Shown in pieces: positions 22,678 to 30,281 of a stretch of 64,000 nt of DNA. The notes under the pieces were generated by a model, which was given only the letters and a program-made list of their open reading frames with translations, was not told the DNA's origin and searched no databases. The DNA is from Nocardioides litoris (GTDB taxonomy: Bacteria > Actinomycetota > Actinomycetes > Propionibacteriales > Nocardioidaceae), in contig NZ_VDMR01000008.1 in the NCBI RefSeq assembly GCF_006346315.1, positions 310,001-374,000 on the forward strand, in the 5' to 3' direction. The position numbers and the translations under genes were made by a program. Each line of letters begins with the position of its first letter. Position 1 is the stretch's first letter.

Positions 22678-23208
22678 TCAGGGAGCCTCGTGCCCGGCGA
22701 AGAACACCAGGCGGTACTTGCCGATCTGGACCTCGTCGCTGTCCTTGAGGTGCACCTTCTCGATGCGGTCGCGGTTGACGTAGGTGCCGTTGAGGCTGCC
22801 CGCGTCGCTGACCGTGAAGGTGTCGCCGTCGCGGACGAACACCGCGTGCTGGCGGGACACGGTGACGTCGTCGAGGAAGATCTCGCTGTCGGGGTGCCGG
22901 CCGGCGTGCACCTCGTCGGCGTCGAGCAGGAAGCGGCTGCCCGCGCCGGGGCCCTTCTGCACCACCAGGAGCGCATGGCCCACGGGCAGCGCGTCGACGG
23001 CGGCCGCGTCGACCGGGTTGAGCGCCCGGTCGGAGGTCTCGACCTTGTCGACCCCGACCCCGATCTGGATGGTCGCGGTCGACTCCCCCACCGGCTCGCC
23101 GCCCTGCGCGGGCGCCTGCGGCTCGAGGGAGAGCAGCCGCGTGCCGCACTGGGCGCAGAAGCGGGCGTCATCGGGATTCTGCCTGCCACAGCTGGTGCAG
23201 AACGGCAT
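22678..23208 (-). CDS. garA: GarA/OdhI-like FHA protein with N-terminal zinc ribbon
   Basis: 176 residues. Residues 1-25 form a CxxC...CxxC zinc ribbon (CTSCG and CAQCG). An FHA domain spans about 75-165, with GRHPDSEIFLDDVTVSRQH and GSLNGTYVNRDRIEKV, the pThr-binding loops. In mycobacteria GarA binds 2-oxoglutarate dehydrogenase and glutamate enzymes until Ser/Thr kinases phosphorylate its N-terminal ETTSVF motif. Here the matching place reads VETSDRAL, so only one Thr of the pair is left and the following hydrophobic residues differ. ATG 23208 is the start of MPFCTSCG. The gene neighbourhood supports the identification. Confidence 0.87.
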   Translation of the reverse strand: MPFCTSCGRQNPDDARFCAQCGTRLLSLEPQAPAQGGEPVGESTATIQIGVGVDKVETSDRALNPVDAAAVDALPVGHALLVVQKGPGAGSRFLLDADEVHAGRHPDSEIFLDDVTVSRQHAVFVRDGDTFTVSDAGSLNGTYVNRDRIEKVHLKDSDEVQIGKYRLVFFAGHEAP

Positions 23209-23351
23209 TGCGTGGTCCCTCCCGGTCGACCTGACCAACCCTCACCTGGTCGTAGAGGGTCACGGTTCGACGAACCTACCAGCCGGGCCGTGGCACCCGC
23301 GGGGGTACGTCGCGGCCCGGCCCGGGCCGAGCCCCCGGCCGTGCCGCAGGC

Positions 23352-23738
23352 TCAGCCGTCGAGCGTGGCGACGTAGGCCTCGGAGGTCATCAGCCCGTCG
23401 ACGTCGCCGGCCGTGGCGGGCACGACCTCGAAGAGCCAGCCCCCGCCGTACGGGTCGTTGTTGACCAGCTCGGGGGTCGCGTCGAGCGCCTCGTTGCGGG
23501 CGACGACCTCGCCGGTGACCGGCGCGTAGACGTCGCTGACGGACTTGGTGGACTCGAGCTCGCCGCAGGTGCTCCCGGCCTCGACGGTGTCGCCGATCTC
23601 GGGCAGGGAGACGTAGACGATGTCGCCCAGCGCGTCCTGGGCGTAGTCGGTGATGCCGATGCGCACCGACCCCTCGTGCTCACCAGGGCTGCGCACCCAC
23701 TCGTGCTCGGCGGTGTACTTCAGGTCCTCGGGGTACAC
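23352..23738 (-). CDS. gcvH: Glycine cleavage system H protein
   Basis: 128 residues, standard GcvH length. The lipoyl-lysine is in ELESTKSVSDVYAP (Lys at about residue 65). HEWV, the GDIVYVSLPEIG strand and the LVNNDPYGGGWLFEV end all match. It shuttles the aminomethyl group between GcvP, GcvT and GcvL. GTG 23738 has AAGGAG 7 nt upstream. A candidate -10 TAGTTT lies at 23787-23792, so it probably has its own promoter rather than depending on the gcvP riboswitch transcript. Confidence 0.96.
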   Translation of the reverse strand: MYPEDLKYTAEHEWVRSPGEHEGSVRIGITDYAQDALGDIVYVSLPEIGDTVEAGSTCGELESTKSVSDVYAPVTGEVVARNEALDATPELVNNDPYGGGWLFEVVPATAGDVDGLMTSEAYVATLDG

Positions 23739-23786
23739 GGGACTCCTTGATCGTCGGGCCCGTCGTCGGGCCGGGTCGGCGCGCCC

Positions 23787-23792
23787 AAACTA
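23787..23792 (-). promoter_or_regulatory. Candidate -10 box of gcvH
   Basis: TAGTTT on the minus strand, one of very few AT-rich hexamers in this region, about 49 bp upstream of the gcvH GTG. No convincing -35 hexamer was found at 16-18 bp, so the call rests on the -10 alone. Confidence 0.35.
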
Positions 23793-23832
23793 GCGTCCCG
23801 GGCCGGGGCTGCGGCACCCCGGTGGGCCGGTC

Positions 23833-24594
23833 TCAGTCGGGCTGCGCGAGGTCGGGGTCGGTACGCCGGCGCACCGAGTCGATGTCGAGCGACTCGACCT
23901 CCTCGACCGTCAGCTCGCCGCCGTTGCGGGCGACCTCGCGGCGCGGCCCGAGCGGGAAGACCATCGCCGCGGCCATCGAGGTGGGACGGCCGATGGCGTC
24001 GATGACGTACGGCGGCTCGACCAGCTCGCCGTCGACGAGGACGCCCCCCGGGGCGGCCTCGATCGAGCTGGACGCGACGAGCCGCACCCGGCCGTTGAAC
24101 TGGATGGCCTCGGCACTGCTGGCGCGCAGCTCCTGCACGACGTCGAGCAGGGAGGAGACCGTGACCTCGCCGTCGACCTCCTTGATGGTGACGCGGACGC
24201 CGGGCCCGGTCACCGGCACCAGGCCGGCCAGCACGTTGAGGGCGGCGACCTCCTCGCGGGTGCGCTCGAGCGCAGCCCCGCGGCGGGTGGTCTCGGACTG
24301 CAGGTCCTCGCGGGCCTGGGCGAGCCGGTCGATCTCGTCCTGGGTGCGCCGCGAGGTGCCGGCCAGCCCGTCGAGCACGTCGATGAGGTCCTGCTCGCGC
24401 AGGCCGGCGTACGCCGCATCGTCGGTCTCGCGGATCTGGGTGACGCCGGCGAACCCGACCAGCGCCAGCAGCACCCCGACCACGGCCTGGGTGCGCGAGG
24501 GCCGCACGAAGGCCCGCACGAGCCGCGACCGACCGGTGGGTCGCTCGGGCCGCTCGGGCCGCTCGGGCCGCTCGGGCCGCTCGGGGTCAGGCAT
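23833..24594 (-). CDS. DUF881 membrane-anchored protein (Rv1825-like)
   Basis: 253 residues. Arg-Pro-Glu repeats make up residues 4-19 and are followed by a basic stretch and one transmembrane segment at about 37-53 (QAVVGVLLALVGFAGV). A coiled coil spans about 65-110, and the DUF881 domain follows (TGPGVRVTIKEVDGEVTVSS; SSAEAIQFNGRVRLVASSSI; PPYVIDAIGRPTSM). The topology is N-in, C-out. The family is fixed beside sbp and a second DUF881 gene in actinobacteria and has a suspected link to cell division or envelope; the biochemical function is unknown. The RPE repeats come from a 9-bp tandem repeat. Confidence 0.85.
   Translation of the reverse strand: MPDPERPERPERPERPERPTGRSRLVRAFVRPSRTQAVVGVLLALVGFAGVTQIRETDDAAYAGLREQDLIDVLDGLAGTSRRTQDEIDRLAQAREDLQSETTRRGAALERTREEVAALNVLAGLVPVTGPGVRVTIKEVDGEVTVSSLLDVVQELRASSAEAIQFNGRVRLVASSSIEAAPGGVLVDGELVEPPYVIDAIGRPTSMAAAMVFPLGPRREVARNGGELTVEEVESLDIDSVRRRTDPDLAQPD
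24541..24586. repeat. 9-bp tandem repeat, about 5 units, inside the DUF881 gene
   Basis: The unit CCGCTCGGG recurs about five times without change (first unit TCGCTCGGG). In the minus-strand reading frame each unit adds Glu-Arg-Pro to the N-terminal cytoplasmic tail. Because the unit length is a multiple of three, slippage would change tail length without breaking the frame. Confidence 0.9.
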
Positions 24595-24919
24595 GGAACA
24601 GGTGCCGGCGGATGGCCGCGACGTTGGAGAAGATCCGGATGCCGAGGACGACGATGACGCCGGTGGAGAGCTGGCCGCCGACGCCGAGGCGGTCGCCGAG
24701 GTAGACGATGCCGGCGGCGATCACCACGTTGCTGGCGAAGGAGACGACGAAGACCTTGTCGTCGAAGATGCCGTCGAGGTAGGCGCGCAGGCCCCCGAAG
24801 ACGGCGTCGAGCGCGGCCACGACCGCGATCGGCAGGTAGGGCTCGACCGCGAGCGGCACGTCGGGGCGGAACACCAGCCCGAGCACGATGCCGACGAGCA
24901 GCCCGAGGGCGGCGATCAC
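24587..24919 (-). CDS. sbp: Small basic family protein (sbp, DUF1290)
   Basis: 110 residues, three predicted membrane segments: IAALGLLVGIVLGLVF, the IAVVAALDAVFGGLRAYL region, and NVVIAAGIVYLGD/IVVLGIRIFSNVA. This is the DUF1290 pattern. Mycobacterial and Bacillus relatives sit in the same DUF881-sbp-DUF881 cluster. GTG 24919 is the first in-frame start after the upstream DUF881 stop (24927-24929), 7 nt away; the protein is about 10 residues shorter than Rv1824. It overlaps the downstream DUF881 start by 8 bp. Confidence 0.85.
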   Translation of the reverse strand: MIAALGLLVGIVLGLVFRPDVPLAVEPYLPIAVVAALDAVFGGLRAYLDGIFDDKVFVVSFASNVVIAAGIVYLGDRLGVGGQLSTGVIVVLGIRIFSNVAAIRRHLFHA

Positions 24920-24926
24920 CGGTGCA

Positions 24927-25832
24927 TCACGGGGTGCCCCCTCCCTTCTCCCTCTCCTCCGGGTCGGGTCCCGTCGGGGCCTGGCGGGCCTGGCGCAGCA
25001 GGGCGCGGGCCGCCGGGGCCGCGGGCAGCCGGAGGTCGTCGACATTCTGCACGTCGTAGGTGAAGTCGAAGAACTGGGCCGTGCTGGCGAACTGCTGCCC
25101 GGTCGCGGTCTGGGCGAACCGTGCCTCGAGGGTCCGCTGGTCGCCGATCGCCTCGACGACGTACGGCGGGGCGATGCCGATGAAGTTGACCTCGATCGCC
25201 TCGCCGCTGGTCCGGATGGCCGAGGTCACCGACATCCGCTGGCCGTTGACCGCCACGGCCTCGGCGCCGGCGGCGAACAGGCCGTTGACCAGCAGCCGCA
25301 GGTCGCGGTCCTTGACCTGCTGGTTGTCGTCGGCGTCGGCCCGCTGCCGCACCGTCACCCGGACACCGTCGCCGCGGACGGCCACGAAGCCCGCGGTGGC
25401 CTGCAGCTCGCGCAGGTCGAGCGTCTCCACCTGCTGGTCGTCGACGAGGTCGGTGACGTCCTCGGTGAGGGCCGTGACCTGCTGGTCGAGGCCGGTGACG
25501 CGCTCCTCCTGCCGGGCCCGGCGGTCGGTCGCGCCCTGGATGCGGTCGATGAGCGTGGCCCGGCTGGCCGAGGCGACGTCGGCGTTGCGGCTGGTCTGGG
25601 CGAACGCGGTCGAGGCGAGCACCCCGAAGACGGCCACCACGACCACGACGACGGCCAGCGAGCGCCGTGACTGCACGGGCGGCCCGCTCCGGCCCGCGGC
25701 CGCGCGCCGCTCGGCGGCGTGCTGGTAGTCCTCGTCGAGGGACTGCTGGGTGATGAGGGTCAGCAGCGGCACCCGCACCCGGTCGGCCGGGTCGGTGGGC
25801 ACCCCCGGTGGCCCGGGCGGACGGTCAGCCAT
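24927..25832 (-). CDS. DUF881 membrane-anchored protein 2 (Rv1823-like)
   Basis: 301 residues. A Pro-rich cytoplasmic tail of about 55 residues is followed by a transmembrane helix at about 57-75 (SLAVVVVVVAVFGVLASTAF), a coiled coil (DQQVTALTEDVTDLVDD) and the DUF881 domain (GDGVRVTVRQRADADDNQQV; EAVAVNGQRMSVTSAI; PPYVVEAIGDQRTLE). It is a paralogue of the gene two positions downstream. The ATG at 25832 overlaps the end of the phosphatidyltransferase gene by 8 bp. The role is unknown; presumed envelope-associated. Confidence 0.85.
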   Translation of the reverse strand: MADRPPGPPGVPTDPADRVRVPLLTLITQQSLDEDYQHAAERRAAAGRSGPPVQSRRSLAVVVVVVAVFGVLASTAFAQTSRNADVASASRATLIDRIQGATDRRARQEERVTGLDQQVTALTEDVTDLVDDQQVETLDLRELQATAGFVAVRGDGVRVTVRQRADADDNQQVKDRDLRLLVNGLFAAGAEAVAVNGQRMSVTSAIRTSGEAIEVNFIGIAPPYVVEAIGDQRTLEARFAQTATGQQFASTAQFFDFTYDVQNVDDLRLPAAPAARALLRQARQAPTGPDPEEREKGGGTP

Positions 25833-26472
25833 CGGGGGCGGGCCCGCGCTGCCGCTCGCCGCGGGGCCGCGGCTCGGTGGTGGCCAGGAGCTTGCGGACC
25901 TGCCAGGCGTAGAGCACCCCCGCCCACCAGTACAGCCCGACACCCCAGAAGGCGAAGGCCCACCCGAAGACGTCGGCGAGGGTCGCGAAGGTGCCGTCCC
26001 CGTCGCCGAGGAGCAGCAGCGGGAAGGCGTACAGGAGGTTGAACGTGGCGGCCTTGCCCAGGAAGTGCACCGGCAGCGCGCTGTAGCCGCGGGTGCGCAG
26101 CAGCGGCACCAGGCCCCACATCAACAGGTCGCGCAGCGGGAGCGAGACGGCCAGCCACCACGGGATGACGTCGCGCAGGGCGAGCCCCACGACGACGGCC
26201 AGGATGTAGAGCCGGTCGGCCACGGGGTCGAGGACCTGCCCGACCAGCGACTGCTGGTCGAGGCGGCGGGCCAGCCAGCCGTCGAGGTAGTCGGTGATGC
26301 CGGAGACCACGAGCACCGCGAGGGCCCACAGGTCCTCCTCCGGCCCGAGCACCAGCCACAGGAACAGCGGTACGCCGAGCAGCCGGGCCGCGCTCAGCGC
26401 GTTGGGGATCGTCCAGACCAGCGGGCGGGGACGCTGGTCGCCCGCGACCGGACCGACCGCTCCCTCTGGCAC
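25825..26472 (-). CDS. CDP-alcohol phosphatidyltransferase (PgsA2/Rv1822-like)
   Basis: 215 residues with about six membrane segments. The CDP-alcohol motif D(x)2DG(x)2AR(x)8G(x)3D(x)3D is complete: DYLDGWLARRLDQQSLVG followed by QVLDPVAD, at about residues 60-85. It makes a phospholipid head-group, phosphatidylglycerophosphate or cardiolipin being the usual assignments for this locus, from CDP-diacylglycerol. The GTG start at 26472 has TAGGGT 6 nt upstream (leaderless). It is the first gene of a four-gene overlapping cluster reaching to the first DUF881 gene. Confidence 0.88.
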   Translation of the reverse strand: MPEGAVGPVAGDQRPRPLVWTIPNALSAARLLGVPLFLWLVLGPEEDLWALAVLVVSGITDYLDGWLARRLDQQSLVGQVLDPVADRLYILAVVVGLALRDVIPWWLAVSLPLRDLLMWGLVPLLRTRGYSALPVHFLGKAATFNLLYAFPLLLLGDGDGTFATLADVFGWAFAFWGVGLYWWAGVLYAWQVRKLLATTEPRPRGERQRGPAPDG

Positions 26473-26564
26473 GCGGTCACCCTAGTGGGGCGCCGGCCGC
26501 CGGCTCGCACCGCCGCGCGCCCCGGCACGCCCTCCGGTCCTGGAGCCGCAGGCGTCCTGCAGCC

Positions 26565-27611
26565 TCAGGCGTCCTCGAGGTGGGCGGCGTCGCGGATCTC
26601 GCCGACCAGCTCCTCGATGACGTCCTCGAGGGTGGCCACGCCGAGCGTGCTGCCCTCGGCGCTGACGACCCGTGCCATGTGGGCGCCCCGGCGCTGCAGC
26701 ACCTCGAGCGCCTCGTGCAGCGGCGTCGAGCAGCCGACCGTGGCGAACGGCCGGACCCACTTGTCGTCGACCGGCCGGGACCGGCGGGCCTCGTCGGTCT
26801 CGAGGACGTCCTTGATGTGGAGGTAGCCCGCGAGGTCGCCGTCGGAGCCGGCCACCGGGAAGCGGCTGTAGCCGGTCGCCGCGCACAGGGCCTCCACGTC
26901 CGCGGGCGACGAGCCGCGCCGGACGGTGGTGAGCGAGGCGGTGGGCAGGCAGACCCGTTCGACGGTCTTCTCGGTGAACCCGAGCGCCCCGGCGAGCCGG
27001 TCGTACTCCCCCGCCTCGATGAGGCCCTCGCCGCGCGACTCCTCGACCAGCGCCGCGACCTCCTCGCGCGTGAACGTCGAGCTGACCTCGTCCTTGGGCT
27101 CGACGCGCAGCAGGCGCAGGGTCGCGTTGGCGATCGCGTTGAGCGCCTTGATGACCGGCCGCAGGGGGGTCGCCACGGCCACCAGGGCCGGGCCGAGGAC
27201 CAGCGCGGAGCGCTCGGGCCCGGCGAGCGCGATGTTCTTGGGCACCATCTCCCCCAGCACCACGTGCAGGAAGACCACCACGGTCAGGGCGATCACGAAC
27301 GCGATGGGGTGGACGAACGCCTCGGGCACCCCGAGCCGCTCGAAGAGGGGCTCGATGAGGTGGGCCACGGCGGGCTCGCCGACCGCACCGAGGCCGACCG
27401 AGCAGATGGTGATGCCCAGCTGGGCGGCCGCCATCATCTCCGAGACCCGCTCCATGGCGTGCAGGGTCGTGCGGGCCATCCGCGACCCGGACTGGGCCCG
27501 GGGCTCGATCTGGCTGCGTCGGGCGGAGATCAGCGCGAACTCCGCGCCGACGAAGAAGGCGTTGAAGGCCAGCAGGGCCACCGCGATGGCGAGGGCGGTC
27601 CAGTCGCTCAC
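26565..27611 (-). CDS. CNNM/HlyC-CorC family membrane protein with CBS pair (downstream copy)
   Basis: 348 residues. The N-terminal CNNM (DUF21) membrane domain covers about 1-190, with three helices (LAIAVALLAFNAFFVGAEFAL; GITICSVGLGAV; VVVFLHVVLGEMVPKNIALA). Two CBS motifs follow (YSRFPVAGSDGDLAGYLHIK; ARVVSAEGSTLGVATLEDVI). It ends right after the second CBS and lacks the C-terminal CorC_HlyC domain of its partner. The family is associated with Mg2+/Co2+ export or envelope homeostasis. GTG 27611 overlaps the upstream CNNM gene's stop by 4 bp, so the two are coupled; the pair resembles Rv1841c-Rv1842c. Confidence 0.87.
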   Translation of the reverse strand: MSDWTALAIAVALLAFNAFFVGAEFALISARRSQIEPRAQSGSRMARTTLHAMERVSEMMAAAQLGITICSVGLGAVGEPAVAHLIEPLFERLGVPEAFVHPIAFVIALTVVVFLHVVLGEMVPKNIALAGPERSALVLGPALVAVATPLRPVIKALNAIANATLRLLRVEPKDEVSSTFTREEVAALVEESRGEGLIEAGEYDRLAGALGFTEKTVERVCLPTASLTTVRRGSSPADVEALCAATGYSRFPVAGSDGDLAGYLHIKDVLETDEARRSRPVDDKWVRPFATVGCSTPLHEALEVLQRRGAHMARVVSAEGSTLGVATLEDVIEELVGEIRDAAHLEDA

Positions 27612-29002
27612 GCGCGCGCCTCCCGTCGGTCGGTGCCGGGCGCGTCGGGCGCTCCCCCGTGGTCGAGATCGGGCCCGTGGACGCGCAGCGAGATCCGGTC
27701 GACCCGGAGGCCGTCCATGTGGTCGACGGTGAGGACCGCGAGCCGGCGGCGGGGGGCCTCGGGGTCGGCGCGGTCGGGCACCTCGACCTCGGCGATGTCC
27801 CCGGGCGAGGGGATGCGGCCCAGGACCTGCAGCACCAGGCCGGCGACGGTGTCGTAGTCCTCGCTCTCGGGCAGCTCGACCCCGGTGAGGTCCTCGACCT
27901 CGTCGGGCCGCAGCAGCCCCGAGAGCGACCACGTGCCGTCTCGACGCTGGCGGGCGCGCGCGCCGAGCCGGTCGTGCTCGTCGGCGATGTCACCGACGAT
28001 CTCCTCGATGACGTCCTCGAGGGTCACGAGGCCGGCGTACCCGCCGTACTCGTCGAGCACGACGGCCATCTGGAAGCCGTCGGCGCGCAGCAGCGCCATC
28101 AACGGGTCGAGACGCATCGAGTCGGGGACGACGACGGGGCGGGTCATCAGGTGCTTCACGCGGGTCGTCGCCCGCTCGTGGGTCGGCAGCGCGACGGCGT
28201 GCTTGACGTGCACGGTGCCGACGACGGTCTCCTCGTCGTCGATCACGGGGAACCGCGAGTGGCCGGTGCGCCGGGTGAGCTCGATGACCTCGGCCGCGCG
28301 GTCACCGACCTCCAGCCCGTGGGCGCGGACCCGTGGCGTCATGATCTCGCCGGCGGTGCGGGTGCCGAACTCCACCGACCGCTCCATCAGCTCGGCGGTG
28401 TCGGCGTCGAGGGTGCCCTCGTCGGCCGAGCGCTGGATGAGGGAGGCCAGCTCGGTCGAGCTGCGGGCCGAGCGCAGCTCCTCCTGGGGCTCGATGCCGA
28501 GCCGCCGGACGATGGCGTTGGCCGAGCCGTTGAGCACGCGGATCGGGCCACGCATGACCGCGGTGAAGACGCGCATGGGCACCTGGGTGGCGCGAGCGGT
28601 GGCCATGGGCAGCGCGATGGCGAGGTTCTTGGGCACGAGCTCGCCGAAGAGCATCGTCAGCACGGTGCTGACCGCGAAACCCAGGGCCAGGGCCACCGGG
28701 CCGACGGCGCCGTCGGGCACCCCGACGGCACCGAGCGGGTCGCGCACGAGCTGGGCGATGGCGGGCTCGGCGAGGTAGCCGATGCCGAGGTTGGTGACCG
28801 TGATGCCGACCTGCGCCCCGGAGAGCTGGGTCGAGAGCGACTTCAGCGCCGAGCGCACACCGCCGGCCGCAGCGTCACCCTCCTCGGCGGCCCGCTCGAC
28901 CTGCCCGCGGTCGACGGTGACGAAGGAGAACTCGGCGGCCACGAAGACGCCGCACGTCGCCACGAGCACGAGGGCGAGCAGGAGCAGCAGCCAGGCGGTC
29001 AC
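27608..29002 (-). CDS. CNNM/HlyC-CorC family membrane protein with CBS pair and CorC domain (upstream copy)
   Basis: 464 residues, full architecture: the CNNM membrane domain at about 1-200 (LLALVLVATCGVFVAAEFSF; LTMLFGELVPKNLAIALP), a CBS pair at about 210-340 (HSRFPVIDDEETVVGTVHVK; VVLDEYGGYAGLVTLEDVIE), and the CorC_HlyC domain at about 350-430 (LEDVIEEIVGDIADEHD; VAGLVLQVLGRIPSPGD). The acidic cluster and the GELVPKN loop are family hallmarks. It probably works with the overlapping downstream copy. The start is GTG 29002. Confidence 0.88.
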   Translation of the reverse strand: MTAWLLLLLALVLVATCGVFVAAEFSFVTVDRGQVERAAEEGDAAAGGVRSALKSLSTQLSGAQVGITVTNLGIGYLAEPAIAQLVRDPLGAVGVPDGAVGPVALALGFAVSTVLTMLFGELVPKNLAIALPMATARATQVPMRVFTAVMRGPIRVLNGSANAIVRRLGIEPQEELRSARSSTELASLIQRSADEGTLDADTAELMERSVEFGTRTAGEIMTPRVRAHGLEVGDRAAEVIELTRRTGHSRFPVIDDEETVVGTVHVKHAVALPTHERATTRVKHLMTRPVVVPDSMRLDPLMALLRADGFQMAVVLDEYGGYAGLVTLEDVIEEIVGDIADEHDRLGARARQRRDGTWSLSGLLRPDEVEDLTGVELPESEDYDTVAGLVLQVLGRIPSPGDIAEVEVPDRADPEAPRRRLAVLTVDHMDGLRVDRISLRVHGPDLDHGGAPDAPGTDRREARA

Positions 29003-29304
29003 CGGGACCCCGCTTCGTGGCGCTGCGGCCCGTCAGGTCCGGGAGGGCCGTCGTCGGCGGCCGGGCGGTGCGGGGAGCTCGTACTGTGAGAGCCGTCCAT
29101 GGGGCGGGGCTGGTCCTCGCGGGTCTCGGGGAGGGGCGGGCGTGGTCGACCGCGAGCGGCCAGCCTACCGAGCCTCCCGGGCCACGGTCCCGTGCCCGGT
29201 CGGGTGATGTTTCGACGACCGGGGAGGAGGCACCCTTCCAGGACCGCGGCGACCAGGCCGCGACACCCGGATCGGGCCGGGTCGAGACCGCCGAGGAGGC
29301 CGCG
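29003..29304. other. 302-bp intergenic region between divergent genes
   Basis: This lies between the CNNM gene start and the start of a small plus-strand gene. It must hold both promoters. I see GGGGAGGAGG-type purine stretches at 29224-29234 and 29291-29299, the second being the ribosome site of the small gene. I see no further gene and no convincing -10/-35 pair. Confidence 0.4.
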
Positions 29305-29439
29305 ATGCACCACCCCACCGTCCCCGCCAGCACGTCCCCCGGCCGCTCGACGGTCGCGGCCCACGCCGAGTCCGCGGTGCAGCGCGTCGCCGACGCCTCG
29401 ATCTGGCTCCTCTTCCGCATCAACGGCGTCCGCAGCTGA
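29305..29439 (+). CDS. Small hypothetical protein, 44 residues
   Basis: ATG 29305 follows a strong GAGGAGG ribosome site 6 nt upstream, and nearly every third codon position from there to the TGA is G or C, which is what real genes in this window show. The product starts MHHPTVPAST and ends SIWLLFRINGVRS, with an amphipathic helix (SAVQRVADASIWLLF). No family is recognised. A longer upstream reading has no ribosome site and weaker codon use. The 54-bp gap to the convergent gene holds the weak hairpin CGGTC-ctttc-GACCG (29451-29465). Confidence 0.55.
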   Translation: MHHPTVPASTSPGRSTVAAHAESAVQRVADASIWLLFRINGVRS

Positions 29440-29493
29440 GACCTCGGCCGGTCCTTTCGACCGACGACCCCGACCTCCCCAGGGCGAAGGGGG

Positions 29494-30234
29494 TCAGCGG
29501 CCCCCGCCGAGGGTGTCGCTGACCTCCCGCTCCCCCAGCACCCGGTACGGCGCCGCCGAGGTCGCCGCGCTGCGGCGCAGCGCCTCCTCCGGCGGCCGCG
29601 TGCCCGCCACGACCAGCAGGTTGCCCTCCCGGCGCCCGCGCAGGGTCGCGGGCTCGGCACTCACCACGACCCGCAGGCCCGTCGCCCGCCACCGGGCGAC
29701 CGCGTCGCGCGTCCGGCGGAACGGCGCCCGGTCGGCCAGGTTGAGCACCGCGACGCCGGCGGGGTCGAGGACCCTGGCCACCTGCGCGGCGAAGCCGGGC
29801 GAGAGCAGGTCCTCGGGCACCACGCCCGCGTCGTAGGCGTCGACGACCACGAGCCGGGCCCAGGCGTCGCGGACCGCCCTGATGCCCGACGCACCGTCGA
29901 CGGGCCGCACGCGGATGCCGCTGCGCCGCGGCAGCGGCAACCGGTCGCGGACCAGCGTCGTCAGCTCCTCGTCGGGCTCGAGGACGACCTGCGTCGACCC
30001 CGGACGGGTCGCGGCGACGTACCGCGGGAGCGTCAGCCCGGCCCCGCCGACGTGCAGGGCCCGCAGCGGCGCCCCGGGTGGGTCGAGGGCGTCGACCACG
30101 TCCCCGGTCCGCCGGACGTAGTCGAAGACGAGCCGGGTCGGATCGGCCAGGTCGACGTGCGACTGCGGGTGGCCGTCGGTGCGCACCACGAACGCCTCGC
30201 GGTGCTCGGCCGTGACGACCTCACGCTGCGGCAC
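29494..30234 (-). CDS. Spermidine synthase-like methyltransferase-fold protein
   Basis: 246 residues. A Rossmann nucleotide-binding core is visible: LRALHVGGAGLTLPRYVAA at about residue 57, an acidic strand end (VVLEPDEELTTLVRDRL), a region like the VVVDAYDAGVVPEDLLS motif, and VLNLADRAPF. This is the spermidine synthase superfamily, in which many actinobacterial members have no proven polyamine activity. GTG 30234 follows GGAGGT 6 nt upstream. No other polyamine gene is nearby, so substrate and product are unknown. Confidence 0.75.
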   Translation of the reverse strand: MPQREVVTAEHREAFVVRTDGHPQSHVDLADPTRLVFDYVRRTGDVVDALDPPGAPLRALHVGGAGLTLPRYVAATRPGSTQVVLEPDEELTTLVRDRLPLPRRSGIRVRPVDGASGIRAVRDAWARLVVVDAYDAGVVPEDLLSPGFAAQVARVLDPAGVAVLNLADRAPFRRTRDAVARWRATGLRVVVSAEPATLRGRREGNLLVVAGTRPPEEALRRSAATSAAPYRVLGEREVSDTLGGGR

Positions 30235-30281
30235 CGGGACCTCCGAACTCGCCCGCGCGGGCGTCGGGGCTGTGCCACGAT

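Noticed and set aside
24541..24586. CRISPR-like repeat
   Set aside because: Unit is 9 bp, contiguous with no spacers, and inside a coding region; a minisatellite, not an array.
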